Shown: one piece after another, positions 1 through 7,852 of the stretch
Numbering within the stretch: the first letter of the stretch is position 1
Layout of the letters: each line of letters opens with the position of its first letter
Assembly: GCA_900552455.1 (NCBI GenBank)
Contig: URZX01000014.1
Location: 1 to 57,661, forward strand
DNA: 57,661 nucleotides
Direction: 5' to 3'
From: an uncultured Peptococcaceae bacterium
Lineage (GTDB): Bacteria > Bacillota > Peptococcia > Peptococcales > Peptococcaceae
Notes under the pieces: model-generated
Told to the model about the DNA's origin: nothing
Database searches by the model: none
The model's input: the letters and a program-made list of their open reading frames with translations, nothing else
Position numbers and translations under genes: made by a program

Positions 1-72
1 AGTGTAGGCTCGATTTTTGTTATTTCGAGTATCTACTCTATGGGGAGCATATCAATCACTCGAGCCTTTTTC
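1..72. other. Window edge, no gene seen
   Basis: I see no convincing coding region, RNA gene or terminator in these bases. They lie downstream of the leftward regulator gene that ends at 73. Confidence 0.5.
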
Positions 73-675
73 TTATGCTTTTTTGACAGGCCAGATGTAC
101 CGCCAGTATTTGAGGTTGAGATAAATAATACAAGCTGCTGCAACCAAACTGGCAACGAGCCAGTTCCAGCCCACGCTGAACGGCAGCCAACGTGGCAAAA
201 AGAGCACGGCCACGAGGAATCCGGCGCCAACCGAGATTTGATTCTTTGTCATTTTGTGGCGCTTGTGCATGTCACGCGAGGTGATAAAAAGTCCCACGGC
301 ACCACAAACAAAGATGAGCGTCCACCACCAACCTGGCGCATCGTTGGGATAAAAACGAAAATAGCCCATTGCGCCGGCGTCGACAAAAATGTATGCGAAA
401 AATCGTCCGCTCAACATGCGCGCATTGTGCTGCCGCTCGCGCTCCTGTTCTTGTCGCACTGCTTCTGCTTCGGCAATATTTTCCGGCTCGACCAATTCTG
501 ACACGCTCATCTCAAATAGCGCTGCCAACTTCACAAGATTTTCTGTCGTTGGTTCACTCTTTCCCGATTCCCATTTCGCCACAGCCTGTCTGCTGATATC
601 GAGCTGTTCTGCCACATATTCCTGCGACATCTTTAACGCCTTTCGCCGTGTTTTGATATTTTCACTCAGTGCCAC
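73..675 (-). CDS. XRE-family transcriptional regulator with a C-terminal membrane domain
   Basis: The N-terminal 60 or so residues form a Cro/CI-type helix-turn-helix (residues MSQEYVAEQLDISRQAVAKW are typical of the fold). About 40 charged residues follow, then roughly three hydrophobic segments in the last 100 residues. This suggests a membrane-tethered DNA-binding regulator. The start is chosen as the GTG at 675, because the GTG at 684 overlaps the GGAGG motif (684-688), whereas 675 sits 8 nt downstream of it. The protein is then 200 aa. The ligand and targets are unknown. It is followed at higher coordinates by a convergent-looking spacer and the Mo-hydroxylase operon terminator, so it is probably an independent unit. 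Confidence 0.8.
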   Translation of the reverse strand: MALSENIKTRRKALKMSQEYVAEQLDISRQAVAKWESGKSEPTTENLVKLAALFEMSVSELVEPENIAEAEAVRQEQERERQHNARMLSGRFFAYIFVDAGAMGYFRFYPNDAPGWWWTLIFVCGAVGLFITSRDMHKRHKMTKNQISVGAGFLVAVLFLPRWLPFSVGWNWLVASLVAAACIIYLNLKYWRYIWPVKKA

Positions 676-789
676 GGAAAACACCTCCTTCTGCTTGTAC
701 TCATCCTATCATAAACCGCGGTTCCCTGCCAGCAACCATACCGCAACCGCTGGTTGCGAATGCAGATTGGTGGATAAATCTGACGAAAA

Positions 790-830
790 ACAGCCCATGC
801 ATCACAGTTTTTTCCTGTGATGCATGGGCT
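790..830 (-). terminator. Rho-independent terminator of the leftward Mo-hydroxylase operon
   Basis: A perfect 15-bp inverted repeat (792-806 with 816-830) is followed on the minus strand by GTTTTTC. It lies just past the stop of the last operon gene at 839. Confidence 0.9.
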
Positions 831-838
831 AGCTGTTT

Positions 839-1675
839 TCAAACGATGATCGCTGCTGTGCCATGCAGATCTGGCAGCGGCAGGAGCGATAACGCGCCGT
901 TTTCCCTTTCATATTCCTGCACGGCCTGCGCAACGCCTGGAAAACGTGGATTGGCGTAGTCGTGCACCAAAATGACTCCACCACGACGCATGCGCGGCAG
1001 AAAATAGCACAGCGCTGCCAGCGTCGGCGCGTACAGATCGGCATCGACGCTCACCAGGGCAAAAGGTCCCAGATCGTCGGCAGCTGTTTCTGGAAAACGT
1101 CCGGCATGCACAACAACCTGCTCTGGAAAAGGCATTCGCTCCAGGACTGCGCGAATGGATGTGTCGGAAAAATCCACCTTCCCCTGTGGGTTGATCGCTT
1201 CTGTTTCAGCGGCGAGATCGGTTTCGGAAAATCCGCTGAAGGTGTCAAACAAATGCAGCCGCCGCTCCGGCAAGGCTGCGTTCAGCTGCCAGGCAAAATC
1301 CCCCTGGTAAACGCCGAGTTCTGCCAGATCGCCCTCCACATCATGCAGCCGCGGCAAAAGCGACTGCAGAAGCGCAGCACGCAGATCAAAAGTCGCAGCG
1401 AGATCAGAAAGCATCACCACTTCGCCCGTGTAGCCCAGTGCGCGCGCCTGCGTGCGCAACTCCTGACAACGCGCTGCAGATGCCACGCCGACAAACGCCA
1501 TGTCTGGCGAGAGTGCAAGCGCTGCCTCCACTGAAAGCACAGGCACTAACGCTGCCTCGCTATGACACGCCGGATTGTTATCACCGTAAGCCAGCAATTG
1601 GATGTGGTTTTTAGCCAGCAGCGCTGCTAGCTTGTGCCCCATCTGACCGGCGCCTAAAATCACAGCCGTTTTCAT
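839..1675 (-). CDS. Rossmann-like domain fused to a TylF/MycF-type methyltransferase
   Basis: This is a 278-aa protein. The N-terminus carries a nucleotide-binding style motif (ILGAGQMGHKLAALL) like those of PglD-type or dehydrogenase Rossmann domains. The C-terminal 170 residues resemble the TylF/macrocin O-methyltransferase family: LGVYQGDF near the SAM site, HLFDTFSGF, a metal-site-like DAD (SVDADLYAPTLAAL) and LVHDYANPRFPG. Its ATG overlaps the previous stop as ATGA, so it is translationally coupled to the adenylate-forming gene and is the last gene of the operon. A role in modifying a cofactor, or a small molecule serving the aldehyde oxidoreductase, is inference. The family assignment is moderately sure; the substrate is unknown. 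Confidence 0.7.
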   Translation of the reverse strand: MKTAVILGAGQMGHKLAALLAKNHIQLLAYGDNNPACHSEAALVPVLSVEAALALSPDMAFVGVASAARCQELRTQARALGYTGEVVMLSDLAATFDLRAALLQSLLPRLHDVEGDLAELGVYQGDFAWQLNAALPERRLHLFDTFSGFSETDLAAETEAINPQGKVDFSDTSIRAVLERMPFPEQVVVHAGRFPETAADDLGPFALVSVDADLYAPTLAALCYFLPRMRRGGVILVHDYANPRFPGVAQAVQEYERENGALSLLPLPDLHGTAAIIV

Positions 1676-2880
1676 CGCATCTTCTCCTCTTTGATCAATT
1701 TACGTTTTCCTGGATAAAGCGGGGTGTGGTGTCCCTGGCAGATCCTGCTGCTCACCTCGATCTCCGGATAAATGGTCTGCGCGCGATCGCGAATGGCCTC
1801 AGCGCAATCTTTTTTGCACAGCGCCTGGATGTGGATGGTCTGTCCTCTGCGCTCAGCGCGATAGTCGATCACATCCGGCAGCGCAAAGAGCGCATCGTCA
1901 AGCGCGCAGAGCAAGTCGGCATCGCTGCCGATCCGGAAGGGCTGCGCGATGCGCCTGGTGACACTCCCGCAAGGACAACGCCCCGGCAAGAGCCGCGTGC
2001 GGTCGCCTGTGCGATAGCGCAGCAGCGGCATCGCCGTCATGCCGATCGTTGTGATCACCAGCTCGCCTTCCTGTCCGTCAGGCACTGGCAGCCCATCATC
2101 ACCGATGATCTCCGCTATGAAATGATTCTCTCGCACATGCATGCCGTGAAAAGCTTGACACGTGATCGCTCCGCCAAGACACATTTCTCTGGAACCATAA
2201 TGCGGATAGAGCGTCAATTGCTCAGAAAGAATGCCAAACACACCAGGCGCGCAAACATCGCCGGAGATCAGCGCGCGCTCGACGCTGAACCCTTCTTTCA
2301 TATATCGTGCAAGTCTCAAGAGCGGCACGGGAAATCCGATATACGATCGTGGTTTTTCTGCGCGAACGAGGGCGCTCAGTTCATCAAAGCTTTTCCCCCA
2401 GCCTGCACAAACCGGACGCGCGCCGATTTTTTCCACGGCTTTTTGGATGAGATCACCCAATCCCAGCGCGCCGGAAAACGGCATGGTAATAAGCACCGCT
2501 TCCCCTGGCTGTGCCATTTCGCTAATGCCTGCAGCAAAAAAATCGATCGTATTCTGAACATCCTCTTCTGTGTAAAACACACGTTTTGCTGCCGCTGTCG
2601 TTCCAGAAGTTTGGTCGGTGATGATGCGCGCGATCTCTCCCTGCGACGTCAGCAAAAAACGCGAAGGCTTCTCCGCCAGATCTTTCGCTGTTGTGAACGG
2701 CAATGCTGCGAGCGCCTCCAGCGTTTCTACACGCGTCGGTAGATGCGTTTCGCCATGCGCACGCATGCGCTGGAGCATGGCGTTGAGCTTTTGCAGCTGC
2801 AGCGCTTCCAGACTCTGGCGATCGAGCGTGCGCAGACCTTCCACAGCCATGATATAGTCGTCGATATGTGAGCGGTTCAT
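1672..2880 (-). CDS. Adenylate-forming (AMP-dependent CoA-ligase-like) enzyme, DVU_1553-like
   Basis: The 402-aa protein resembles phenylacetate-CoA ligase-type adenylating enzymes. It has an ATP-binding DQTSGTTAAAKRVFYT loop, a YGSREMCLGGAI motif, GELVITTIGMTAMPLLRYRTGD, and a Cys-containing LLPGRCPCGS segment near the C-terminal hinge. It is compact, with a short C-terminal lid. The start ATG overlaps the radical SAM stop (ATGA), so the two are translationally coupled. In Desulfovibrio vulgaris a similar ligase (DVU_1553, recalled from memory) sits in an aldehyde oxidoreductase cluster with the same partners. The acid substrate is unknown. Confidence 0.75.
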   Translation of the reverse strand: MNRSHIDDYIMAVEGLRTLDRQSLEALQLQKLNAMLQRMRAHGETHLPTRVETLEALAALPFTTAKDLAEKPSRFLLTSQGEIARIITDQTSGTTAAAKRVFYTEEDVQNTIDFFAAGISEMAQPGEAVLITMPFSGALGLGDLIQKAVEKIGARPVCAGWGKSFDELSALVRAEKPRSYIGFPVPLLRLARYMKEGFSVERALISGDVCAPGVFGILSEQLTLYPHYGSREMCLGGAITCQAFHGMHVRENHFIAEIIGDDGLPVPDGQEGELVITTIGMTAMPLLRYRTGDRTRLLPGRCPCGSVTRRIAQPFRIGSDADLLCALDDALFALPDVIDYRAERRGQTIHIQALCKKDCAEAIRDRAQTIYPEIEVSSRICQGHHTPLYPGKRKLIKEEKMR

Positions 2881-4298
2881 CGGCGGTACAGCGCCTTTCC
2901 GTCAACATTGGTCAGATTATACGCGCAGAACGGCACCATGCCATAGGCGCTATCAACCTCGCAGATATAGCAGCGCTGCAATCGCTCAAGATCCAAATTC
3001 CACGCATCCTGGAACACCATACCGGAAAGCGTGAACGTATTTTCCACTGTTTGCTGCAGGAATGCGTCCAGCGAGGATGTATCGCTGTCGCAGCAGCTTT
3101 CTGCCTGCGCTGGCTGTGCGTCGCCGCAGCAACAGTTCTCTGTCTGTGCTGGCTGTGCGTCGCCACAACAGCAGCTTTCTGTCTGAGCTGGCTGTGGATC
3201 GCAGCAGGATGCCTTGGCGCTCCATTGTTGTGCGACGGTATCACGCGTTTCACTGCTCTGGCAGCAACAGCTTCCCTGACGCTTTGGTAGCGCTTTCAGC
3301 TTGTCGCCGTTTTTCAGATAGCTGGCGTGGAACGAGCAGTACGGACTCTCGGCACCGCCGCCAGAAAAGTCCTCCGCTTTCATAAGCCCATTTGTCTGCG
3401 CTTCGATAAGACGCAGCACCGCTGGAATGGTCAGGCGGCCTTCGTTCGGGTCCATGCTGTTGCGTCCCAAAAATGTCATCGGCTGAATGTGCACGCCACG
3501 CACATAAGGCGCATGGTCCACGGCAAACTGGATGATCTCACCCAGCGCCTGGTCGTTCACGCCCTTAGCCAGCGTTGGTACCAACACCACTGGCAGGCCC
3601 GAGCGCTTGCAGTTTTCTATCGCCCTGAGCTTGATATCCTTGAGCACACGTCCGCGCAGCACACGATAGATCTCGTCATCACGACCGTCAAACTGCAGAA
3701 ACACCGTCGATACGCCTGCTTTCGCCAGATAATCGGTGTATCCCTCTTCCTCTGCCAGGCGCACGCCGTTGGTGTTGAGCTGGAAGAAAGTAAATCCCTT
3801 CACCTTGCCCAATGCGATGATCTCTGCCAGATCGTTGCGCACCGTTGGCTCACCGCCGGAAAGCTGGATATTGTACGGGCCGCCATGACTCATGAGATGA
3901 TCATACTGCTGCGAGATTTCATCCAGCGTCAGATCTCTCGGTTCCGAATTGCCAGCGCTGGCAAAGCACACCGGGCAGGACAGGTTGCAGCGATTTGTCA
4001 GCTCCAGGAGTGTGCAGCAGGTCGCTTGCTTGTGGTTCGTGCAAAGGCCACAATCATTTGGACAACCCTTCTCTGCGTCCCTGGCAAAGGGCAGCTCCGG
4101 CGGCGTATGACAATCGCGCGCCGCCCATTCTCTGTAGCTTTCTGCATCACCTTCCCAGATCAGTGTGCGCCAGCTGCCATGTTCCGGGCAGGATTTTTCC
4201 ATATAGATCTGTCCATCCTCGCCCACCACTTTTTCTGCAGGGATCGTGCGCAGGCACACCGGGCAGACGCTGACTGTTTTTCCAATCACGTTTGACAT
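2877..4298 (-). CDS. Radical SAM protein with a Cys-rich tandem repeat (TrsS-like)
   Basis: The 473-aa protein carries the radical SAM motif CNLSCPVC and a downstream QLSGGEPTVR. The N-terminus has a Cys-rich segment (CPVCLRTIP...KSCPEHG) and further Cys pairs (CPNDCGLC), as in the MJ0619/tetraether-synthase-like group. Residues about 365-415 form a repeat rich in CCC/CC clusters (CCCGDAQPAQTE). The C-terminal 60 residues (LSGMVFQDAWNLDLERLQRC) look like a conserved family tail. The start ATG at 4298 was chosen because AGGAGGGAG lies 8-10 nt upstream; an upstream in-frame ATG overlaps the preceding gene. It resembles the radical SAM (seleno)protein TrsS annotated near DVU_155x genes. No in-frame UGA was seen, so this is a Cys version. 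The reaction is unknown. Confidence 0.8.
   Translation of the reverse strand: MSNVIGKTVSVCPVCLRTIPAEKVVGEDGQIYMEKSCPEHGSWRTLIWEGDAESYREWAARDCHTPPELPFARDAEKGCPNDCGLCTNHKQATCCTLLELTNRCNLSCPVCFASAGNSEPRDLTLDEISQQYDHLMSHGGPYNIQLSGGEPTVRNDLAEIIALGKVKGFTFFQLNTNGVRLAEEEGYTDYLAKAGVSTVFLQFDGRDDEIYRVLRGRVLKDIKLRAIENCKRSGLPVVLVPTLAKGVNDQALGEIIQFAVDHAPYVRGVHIQPMTFLGRNSMDPNEGRLTIPAVLRLIEAQTNGLMKAEDFSGGGAESPYCSFHASYLKNGDKLKALPKRQGSCCCQSSETRDTVAQQWSAKASCCDPQPAQTESCCCGDAQPAQTENCCCGDAQPAQAESCCDSDTSSLDAFLQQTVENTFTLSGMVFQDAWNLDLERLQRCYICEVDSAYGMVPFCAYNLTNVDGKALYRR
3091..3207 (-). repeat. 39-bp in-frame tandem repeat inside the radical SAM gene
   Basis: The string tggctgtg recurs at 3111, 3150 and 3189, giving a 39-bp (13-residue) period with about three imperfect copies. 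Each unit encodes a Cys cluster followed by a Gly-Asp/Asp-Pro linker and PAQ(T/A)E. Confidence 0.8.
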
Positions 4299-4312
4299 GA
4301 ATGCGCTCCCTC

Positions 4313-4738
4313 CTACAAAAGTTCGTTTTCTTCCAACAGCGTCAGACATTTCTCGAGCGTCGCTTCCATAATGAGCGGACAGCGCTGGATCTTATTGCGA
4401 TTATCGCCATCCAGGATCTGGTAACATTCCACGCCGCCATATTCTGCTGTGTACTCCTTAAACCATTCCGTAAATTTCAGCATCATATCCTGATAATTCT
4501 TATGCGCCGTTTCGTCGTCGGCGCCTTTTCCCGCATAATACGCAAGCAGACAAGCGCCGCCGGTCATGCAGCCGCATGTACCAGCACTGCCGCCGATGCC
4601 GCCATTGAGCCCTGCCAGTGCACGGATCATATCCGGATTTTCTTTTCCTTCTGCATCAAGCACCATGCGCATCAAAATCTGTGCGCAATCGTAGCCCTGC
4701 TCATAGAGAGCAAGCATCTCGTCTAAATAATCGCTCAT
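4313..4738 (-). CDS. C-GCAxxG-C-C family protein (DVU_1555-like)
   Basis: The 141-aa protein has the family's Cys pattern: YDCAQ near residue 18, GTCGCMTGGACLL near residue 50, then single Cys in VECYQIL and IQRCPLIM. Such proteins are presumed to bind metal or Fe-S and often sit next to redox enzymes; their chemistry is not settled. The ATG at 4738 is preferred over a GTG at 4756, because AAAGGA lies about 10 nt upstream and this start clears most of the overlap with the methyltransferase stop at 4743. It sits between the methyltransferase and radical SAM genes with a 14-bp downstream gap, so it is cotranscribed. Confidence 0.8.
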   Translation of the reverse strand: MSDYLDEMLALYEQGYDCAQILMRMVLDAEGKENPDMIRALAGLNGGIGGSAGTCGCMTGGACLLAYYAGKGADDETAHKNYQDMMLKFTEWFKEYTAEYGGVECYQILDGDNRNKIQRCPLIMEATLEKCLTLLEENELL

Positions 4739-4742
4739 ACGC

Positions 4743-5249
4743 TCACATCCTTTCACAAATCATGAGGATATACGAAAGTCCTTTTCCTGTGGGAACGTTT
4801 TCTTCTTTCCACAACGCTTCCAGATAATATTCCTTCCACTGGTCGCTGAGGTCTTCAATATGACGGCAGGCAAAGCCTGCCGCGCGCACATCATTCAAGA
4901 GCGCGATAACGTCGCTGCAGACGTCGGAAAATACAAGCTTGCCGCCTTTTTTCAGCATGCGCGCTGCTTCCTTCAAAGCGCCGGGAACATCACCGCTCAC
5001 ATAAAAGCTACATTCGCTGATGATGCCATCAAAGCTGTCGTCGGCATAAGGCGCGTGGAGATAATCGCTGCAGGTGACATCCTCCGCAGGATTCAGATCG
5101 ATGCCCTCCGCCTCAAAGCCCAACTCACGCAACAGCCGCACAGTTTTTCCATCGCCGGCGCCCATATCGAGCACACGCGCGCCCTGCGGCAAAAACGAAA
5201 GCTCCATCAGATAGCGGCTGTGCGCCTCGCCGCCCACGTGCCCCTTCAT
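4743..5249 (-). CDS. Class I SAM-dependent methyltransferase (DVU_1556-like)
   Basis: The 168-aa Rossmann methyltransferase has the SAM motif VLDMGAGDGKTVRLL near residue 25, the acidic motif II (EAEGIDLNPAE), FDGIISECSFYVSGD (motif IV region) and LKKGGKLVFSDV (motif V/VI). The ATG at 5249 overlaps the stop of the upstream small redox gene as ATGA and has GGAG 5-8 nt upstream; a longer frame to 5324 would run deep into that gene. The acceptor is unknown. Its fixed place between the two-CxxC protein and the C-GCAxxG-C-C protein suggests a step in maturation of the oxidoreductase or its cofactor (inference). Confidence 0.85.
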   Translation of the reverse strand: MKGHVGGEAHSRYLMELSFLPQGARVLDMGAGDGKTVRLLRELGFEAEGIDLNPAEDVTCSDYLHAPYADDSFDGIISECSFYVSGDVPGALKEAARMLKKGGKLVFSDVCSDVIALLNDVRAAGFACRHIEDLSDQWKEYYLEALWKEENVPTGKGLSYILMICERM

Positions 5250-5464
5250 TTGTCCTCCAGTGCTTTTTCTACAGAAAGCACCTTGCCAAGCGCCAGCTCT
5301 TCCGGCACGTAAACAAATCCGCACACCGGGCAGACTGGCAGCTCAACCGGGAAGCCGTTGTCGAGATAGGTGAATTTGGCTTTGCCTTTTTCCAGCGGCA
5401 CGCCACATTTTTTGCACATGAGCTTGCCTTCAGGATCGATGGTATAATAATTTTTCTCTGTCAT
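5246..5464 (-). CDS. Small two-CxxC (rubredoxin/zinc-ribbon-like) protein, DVU_1557-like
   Basis: The 72-aa protein has MCKKCG near residue 17 and VCPVCG near residue 45, the spacing of a four-Cys metal knuckle able to hold Zn or Fe. It is acidic and Lys-rich at the C-terminus and has no membrane segment. It lies 11 bp downstream of the large Fe-S oxidoreductase gene, and its stop overlaps the methyltransferase start. By position it matches the small redox protein DVU_1557 of Desulfovibrio vulgaris (recalled). Electron transfer or metal delivery is inference. Confidence 0.75.
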   Translation of the reverse strand: MTEKNYYTIDPEGKLMCKKCGVPLEKGKAKFTYLDNGFPVELPVCPVCGFVYVPEELALGKVLSVEKALEDK

Positions 5465-5475
5465 GACTGCCTCCT

Positions 5476-7761
5476 TTATTTGCGTGGTGCAATATTCATG
5501 CGATGGCTGTATGCACCAACCACCAGGTAACCATTATCGATTTCCTTATATTTCACCCAGAAAGTAACATTTCCCAAACGGGCACGCGTGATCGAGATCC
5601 CCGTTTCTTCATCAAGCACCGCTTCATCTGTCTCACGCAAAAGCGTCAACACCTGGGCCACGTCGCTTTTGAGGATCATGCGGTCATCCATAGCGCGCGT
5701 AGCCTCTTCTGTGTATTCAATGTCAAAAGGAACATTCATAAATGCAAATTCCTCCTTCCACAGCTCGCTCAGGAGCTGCTTTTTCAAGCCAAGACGGTTG
5801 TAGCGTTTCTGACTGATATCCGGACAATGATCGGCGCTGGTACCGTAGACAAGCTCCAGAATGTGCATCGATTCCCGCCCCTCGCGTGCGAAGCGATCAC
5901 GACAAGCCATGCAGTAGGTCAAATACGGCGCATCAGAACGCGACAGACACATCTCTGCCATCTCATGCGCCACCTCGCGGTTGGCATACTGCGTCAACCC
6001 GCCGTACCCGCAGCATGGCGAAGCATCGCCGTCATAAACCGTCGGTGTGATCTCACAGTGCAATTTTTCTGCGAGACGACGGATCGCATCCTGTGTATCG
6101 GCATCTCCTCTCGCTCCGCAGCTGTCATGAAGTGCAACCACACGCGGCGCATCCAGCGCATTTTCAGGCAGGCCGATCTCTTCCAGCGTCTGCCAGATGC
6201 CAACAGTTTTCGTCGTTGCCATGCCGTCCAATGTTTTCTGACAGGTCGGGCAGGCGCAGATGATCGTCGGATTGCCGAGTTTTTCGAGTGCTTCCTGCAA
6301 AAGCGTCTGGTTATCTTCAAACATTTCTGTGCGTCCTGCCCAGTCGGCAATGACGCCGCAGCAGCCAAGAATGAGTCCCACGCCGCCATCCAGACGCGCG
6401 CAGAGATCCTGATAAGCGGCACGCACCGTCGCTGGCGCGATCGCCGTCATCTGGCATCCTGGGAAGAATACATATTTGCACGAGTCAAAACCCACCTGTG
6501 AACGCGCCAAAAACGCTTCATTATTGGAAAACATCATATCCATCAGCGCGAACTCATGCGGCGCAAGCGGCATCTTGCCAGTTTCCACCATGTTTTGTCG
6601 CGCCAGATGGCAGACCTCCGCCATGTCATACCCATTCGGGCAAACCACCTTGCACTGACCACACAGGCTGCAGGCATTGATTGGCTTGTTCATCACATGA
6701 TCGCCCATGATGATGGACACATTGTTATAGATCTCTCGCGTCAGCAGCCGCGGGAATTTATTGTAATGTCTGAGGTACGGGCAAGCCTTGATGCATTCAT
6801 CGCAGTGACACTGGATGCAGCGCGCTGCTTCTGCGATGGCCTCTTCTTTGCTGTAGATGCCATCGCAAGGGATCTGGCTGGACGCACTGACACCATCGAG
6901 CGACGTATATAACCGCGTCGACACCGCGCCTCCCTCGCCGCGTGTGTTAGACGGATGCAGCTTTTGAGCGAGACGATCCACCGTCAGCGCTGCTTTTTTC
7001 GCACCAAAAGCGCTGTCCAAAACGCCATCTGTGACGCCACAAACAAGCGCCGGGCTTTCCAGATACATCAGCGCCTGATCCGGTTCTGCTTCCGGCAGAC
7101 ATGTCCGCACGACGTCCATGCTCGCGCACACCACATCCTGCGTTTCCTGGAGCGTGTCCAACAACGCTGGCGACAGCACTTCGTTAAAATGAAACTGCAC
7201 GTCCATTTTTCCCAACGCTTTCAGCGTATGCTGCACGGTTTCCGCGCCTGCGAATCCAGTCTCTGCAGCAAGCCAGGTATTCAGATCAGGTTCTGCGCAA
7301 TAAACGGCCAGCGGATAATTTTTCTTCGCCAGCTCGCCCAAAAGAAAGAGCGTGAACAGCCCGCTGCCGACAATGGCTACATTCTTTTTCTTCTTCATGC
7401 GAAGTCCACCGCGCGCCTTTGCAGGCGTGCCATAAGCCGTGAGCGCCCGTTCCAGATGTCCAACAGCAATGCCCTCGCCCACTTCACACAGCTTGCAGGC
7501 TTTTTCGCATGGCGCCTCACAGCCTTCCGCCAGAAGATGCGGAAAAGGCGTATTTTTTTCGTAGAGCGCGTACGCCTTGTCAAAATCGCCTTTCGCAAGG
7601 GCAGCCAGAATGGATTTCATATCGATCTTTAACGGACAGGCAGCATTGCAATATGCCGGCTCCTCGTAAATACAAAGCTGTTCACGGGCAGCCAGCTCTT
7701 CTTTCGAAAACATCTGCTTTTGATGATAGACATGGGTTGACGCACGTTCATCAATCGTCAT
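5476..7761 (-). CDS. Multi-cluster Fe-S/CCG-domain oxidoreductase (DVU_1558-like)
   Basis: This is a 761-aa modular protein. Residues 30-92 hold a GltD/dihydropyrimidine-dehydrogenase-type Fe-S region (C30, C38, C42; CEAPCEKACKLC). Residues 127-145 hold a nucleotide-binding motif (VAIVGSGLFTLFLLGELA), but the rest of the flavoprotein domain looks degenerate. Two ferredoxin-like clusters follow (CIQCHCDECIKACP; CSLCGQCKVVCP). A heterodisulfide-reductase-type CCG module comes next (FFPGCQMTA, LGCCGVIADW, CCGYGGLTQYA). The final 100 residues form a small alpha/beta domain. ATG 7761 follows GGGGGCG. It probably passes electrons between the aldehyde oxidoreductase and a disulfide, ferredoxin or NAD(P)H partner. 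It is separated from the oxidoreductase gene by a hairpin at 7796-7819. Confidence 0.8.
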   Translation of the reverse strand: MTIDERASTHVYHQKQMFSKEELAAREQLCIYEEPAYCNAACPLKIDMKSILAALAKGDFDKAYALYEKNTPFPHLLAEGCEAPCEKACKLCEVGEGIAVGHLERALTAYGTPAKARGGLRMKKKKNVAIVGSGLFTLFLLGELAKKNYPLAVYCAEPDLNTWLAAETGFAGAETVQHTLKALGKMDVQFHFNEVLSPALLDTLQETQDVVCASMDVVRTCLPEAEPDQALMYLESPALVCGVTDGVLDSAFGAKKAALTVDRLAQKLHPSNTRGEGGAVSTRLYTSLDGVSASSQIPCDGIYSKEEAIAEAARCIQCHCDECIKACPYLRHYNKFPRLLTREIYNNVSIIMGDHVMNKPINACSLCGQCKVVCPNGYDMAEVCHLARQNMVETGKMPLAPHEFALMDMMFSNNEAFLARSQVGFDSCKYVFFPGCQMTAIAPATVRAAYQDLCARLDGGVGLILGCCGVIADWAGRTEMFEDNQTLLQEALEKLGNPTIICACPTCQKTLDGMATTKTVGIWQTLEEIGLPENALDAPRVVALHDSCGARGDADTQDAIRRLAEKLHCEITPTVYDGDASPCCGYGGLTQYANREVAHEMAEMCLSRSDAPYLTYCMACRDRFAREGRESMHILELVYGTSADHCPDISQKRYNRLGLKKQLLSELWKEEFAFMNVPFDIEYTEEATRAMDDRMILKSDVAQVLTLLRETDEAVLDEETGISITRARLGNVTFWVKYKEIDNGYLVVGAYSHRMNIAPRK

Positions 7762-7795
7762 TGAAATCGCCCCCTTTGATATGGAAGATAAAGTG

Positions 7796-7819
7796 AAAGA
7801 GGCGGTTTCCCGCCTCTTT
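7796..7819 (-). terminator. Intergenic hairpin after the aldehyde oxidoreductase gene
   Basis: A perfect 10-bp inverted repeat (7796-7805 with 7810-7819) has a TTTC loop. On the minus strand only TTTCAC follows, so it is a weak or partial terminator. It probably lowers, rather than abolishes, transcription of the accessory genes, or protects the upstream mRNA end. Confidence 0.6.
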
Positions 7820-7852
7820 TAGTGTATCACAATTTATTTACCGACAAAATAC

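Noticed and set aside
2877..7761. Selenocysteine codons in the radical SAM, C-GCAxxG-C-C and redox genes, whose relatives can be selenoproteins
   Set aside because: Each frame is continuous with Cys at the relevant positions and no in-frame TGA followed by a SECIS-like hairpin was seen.
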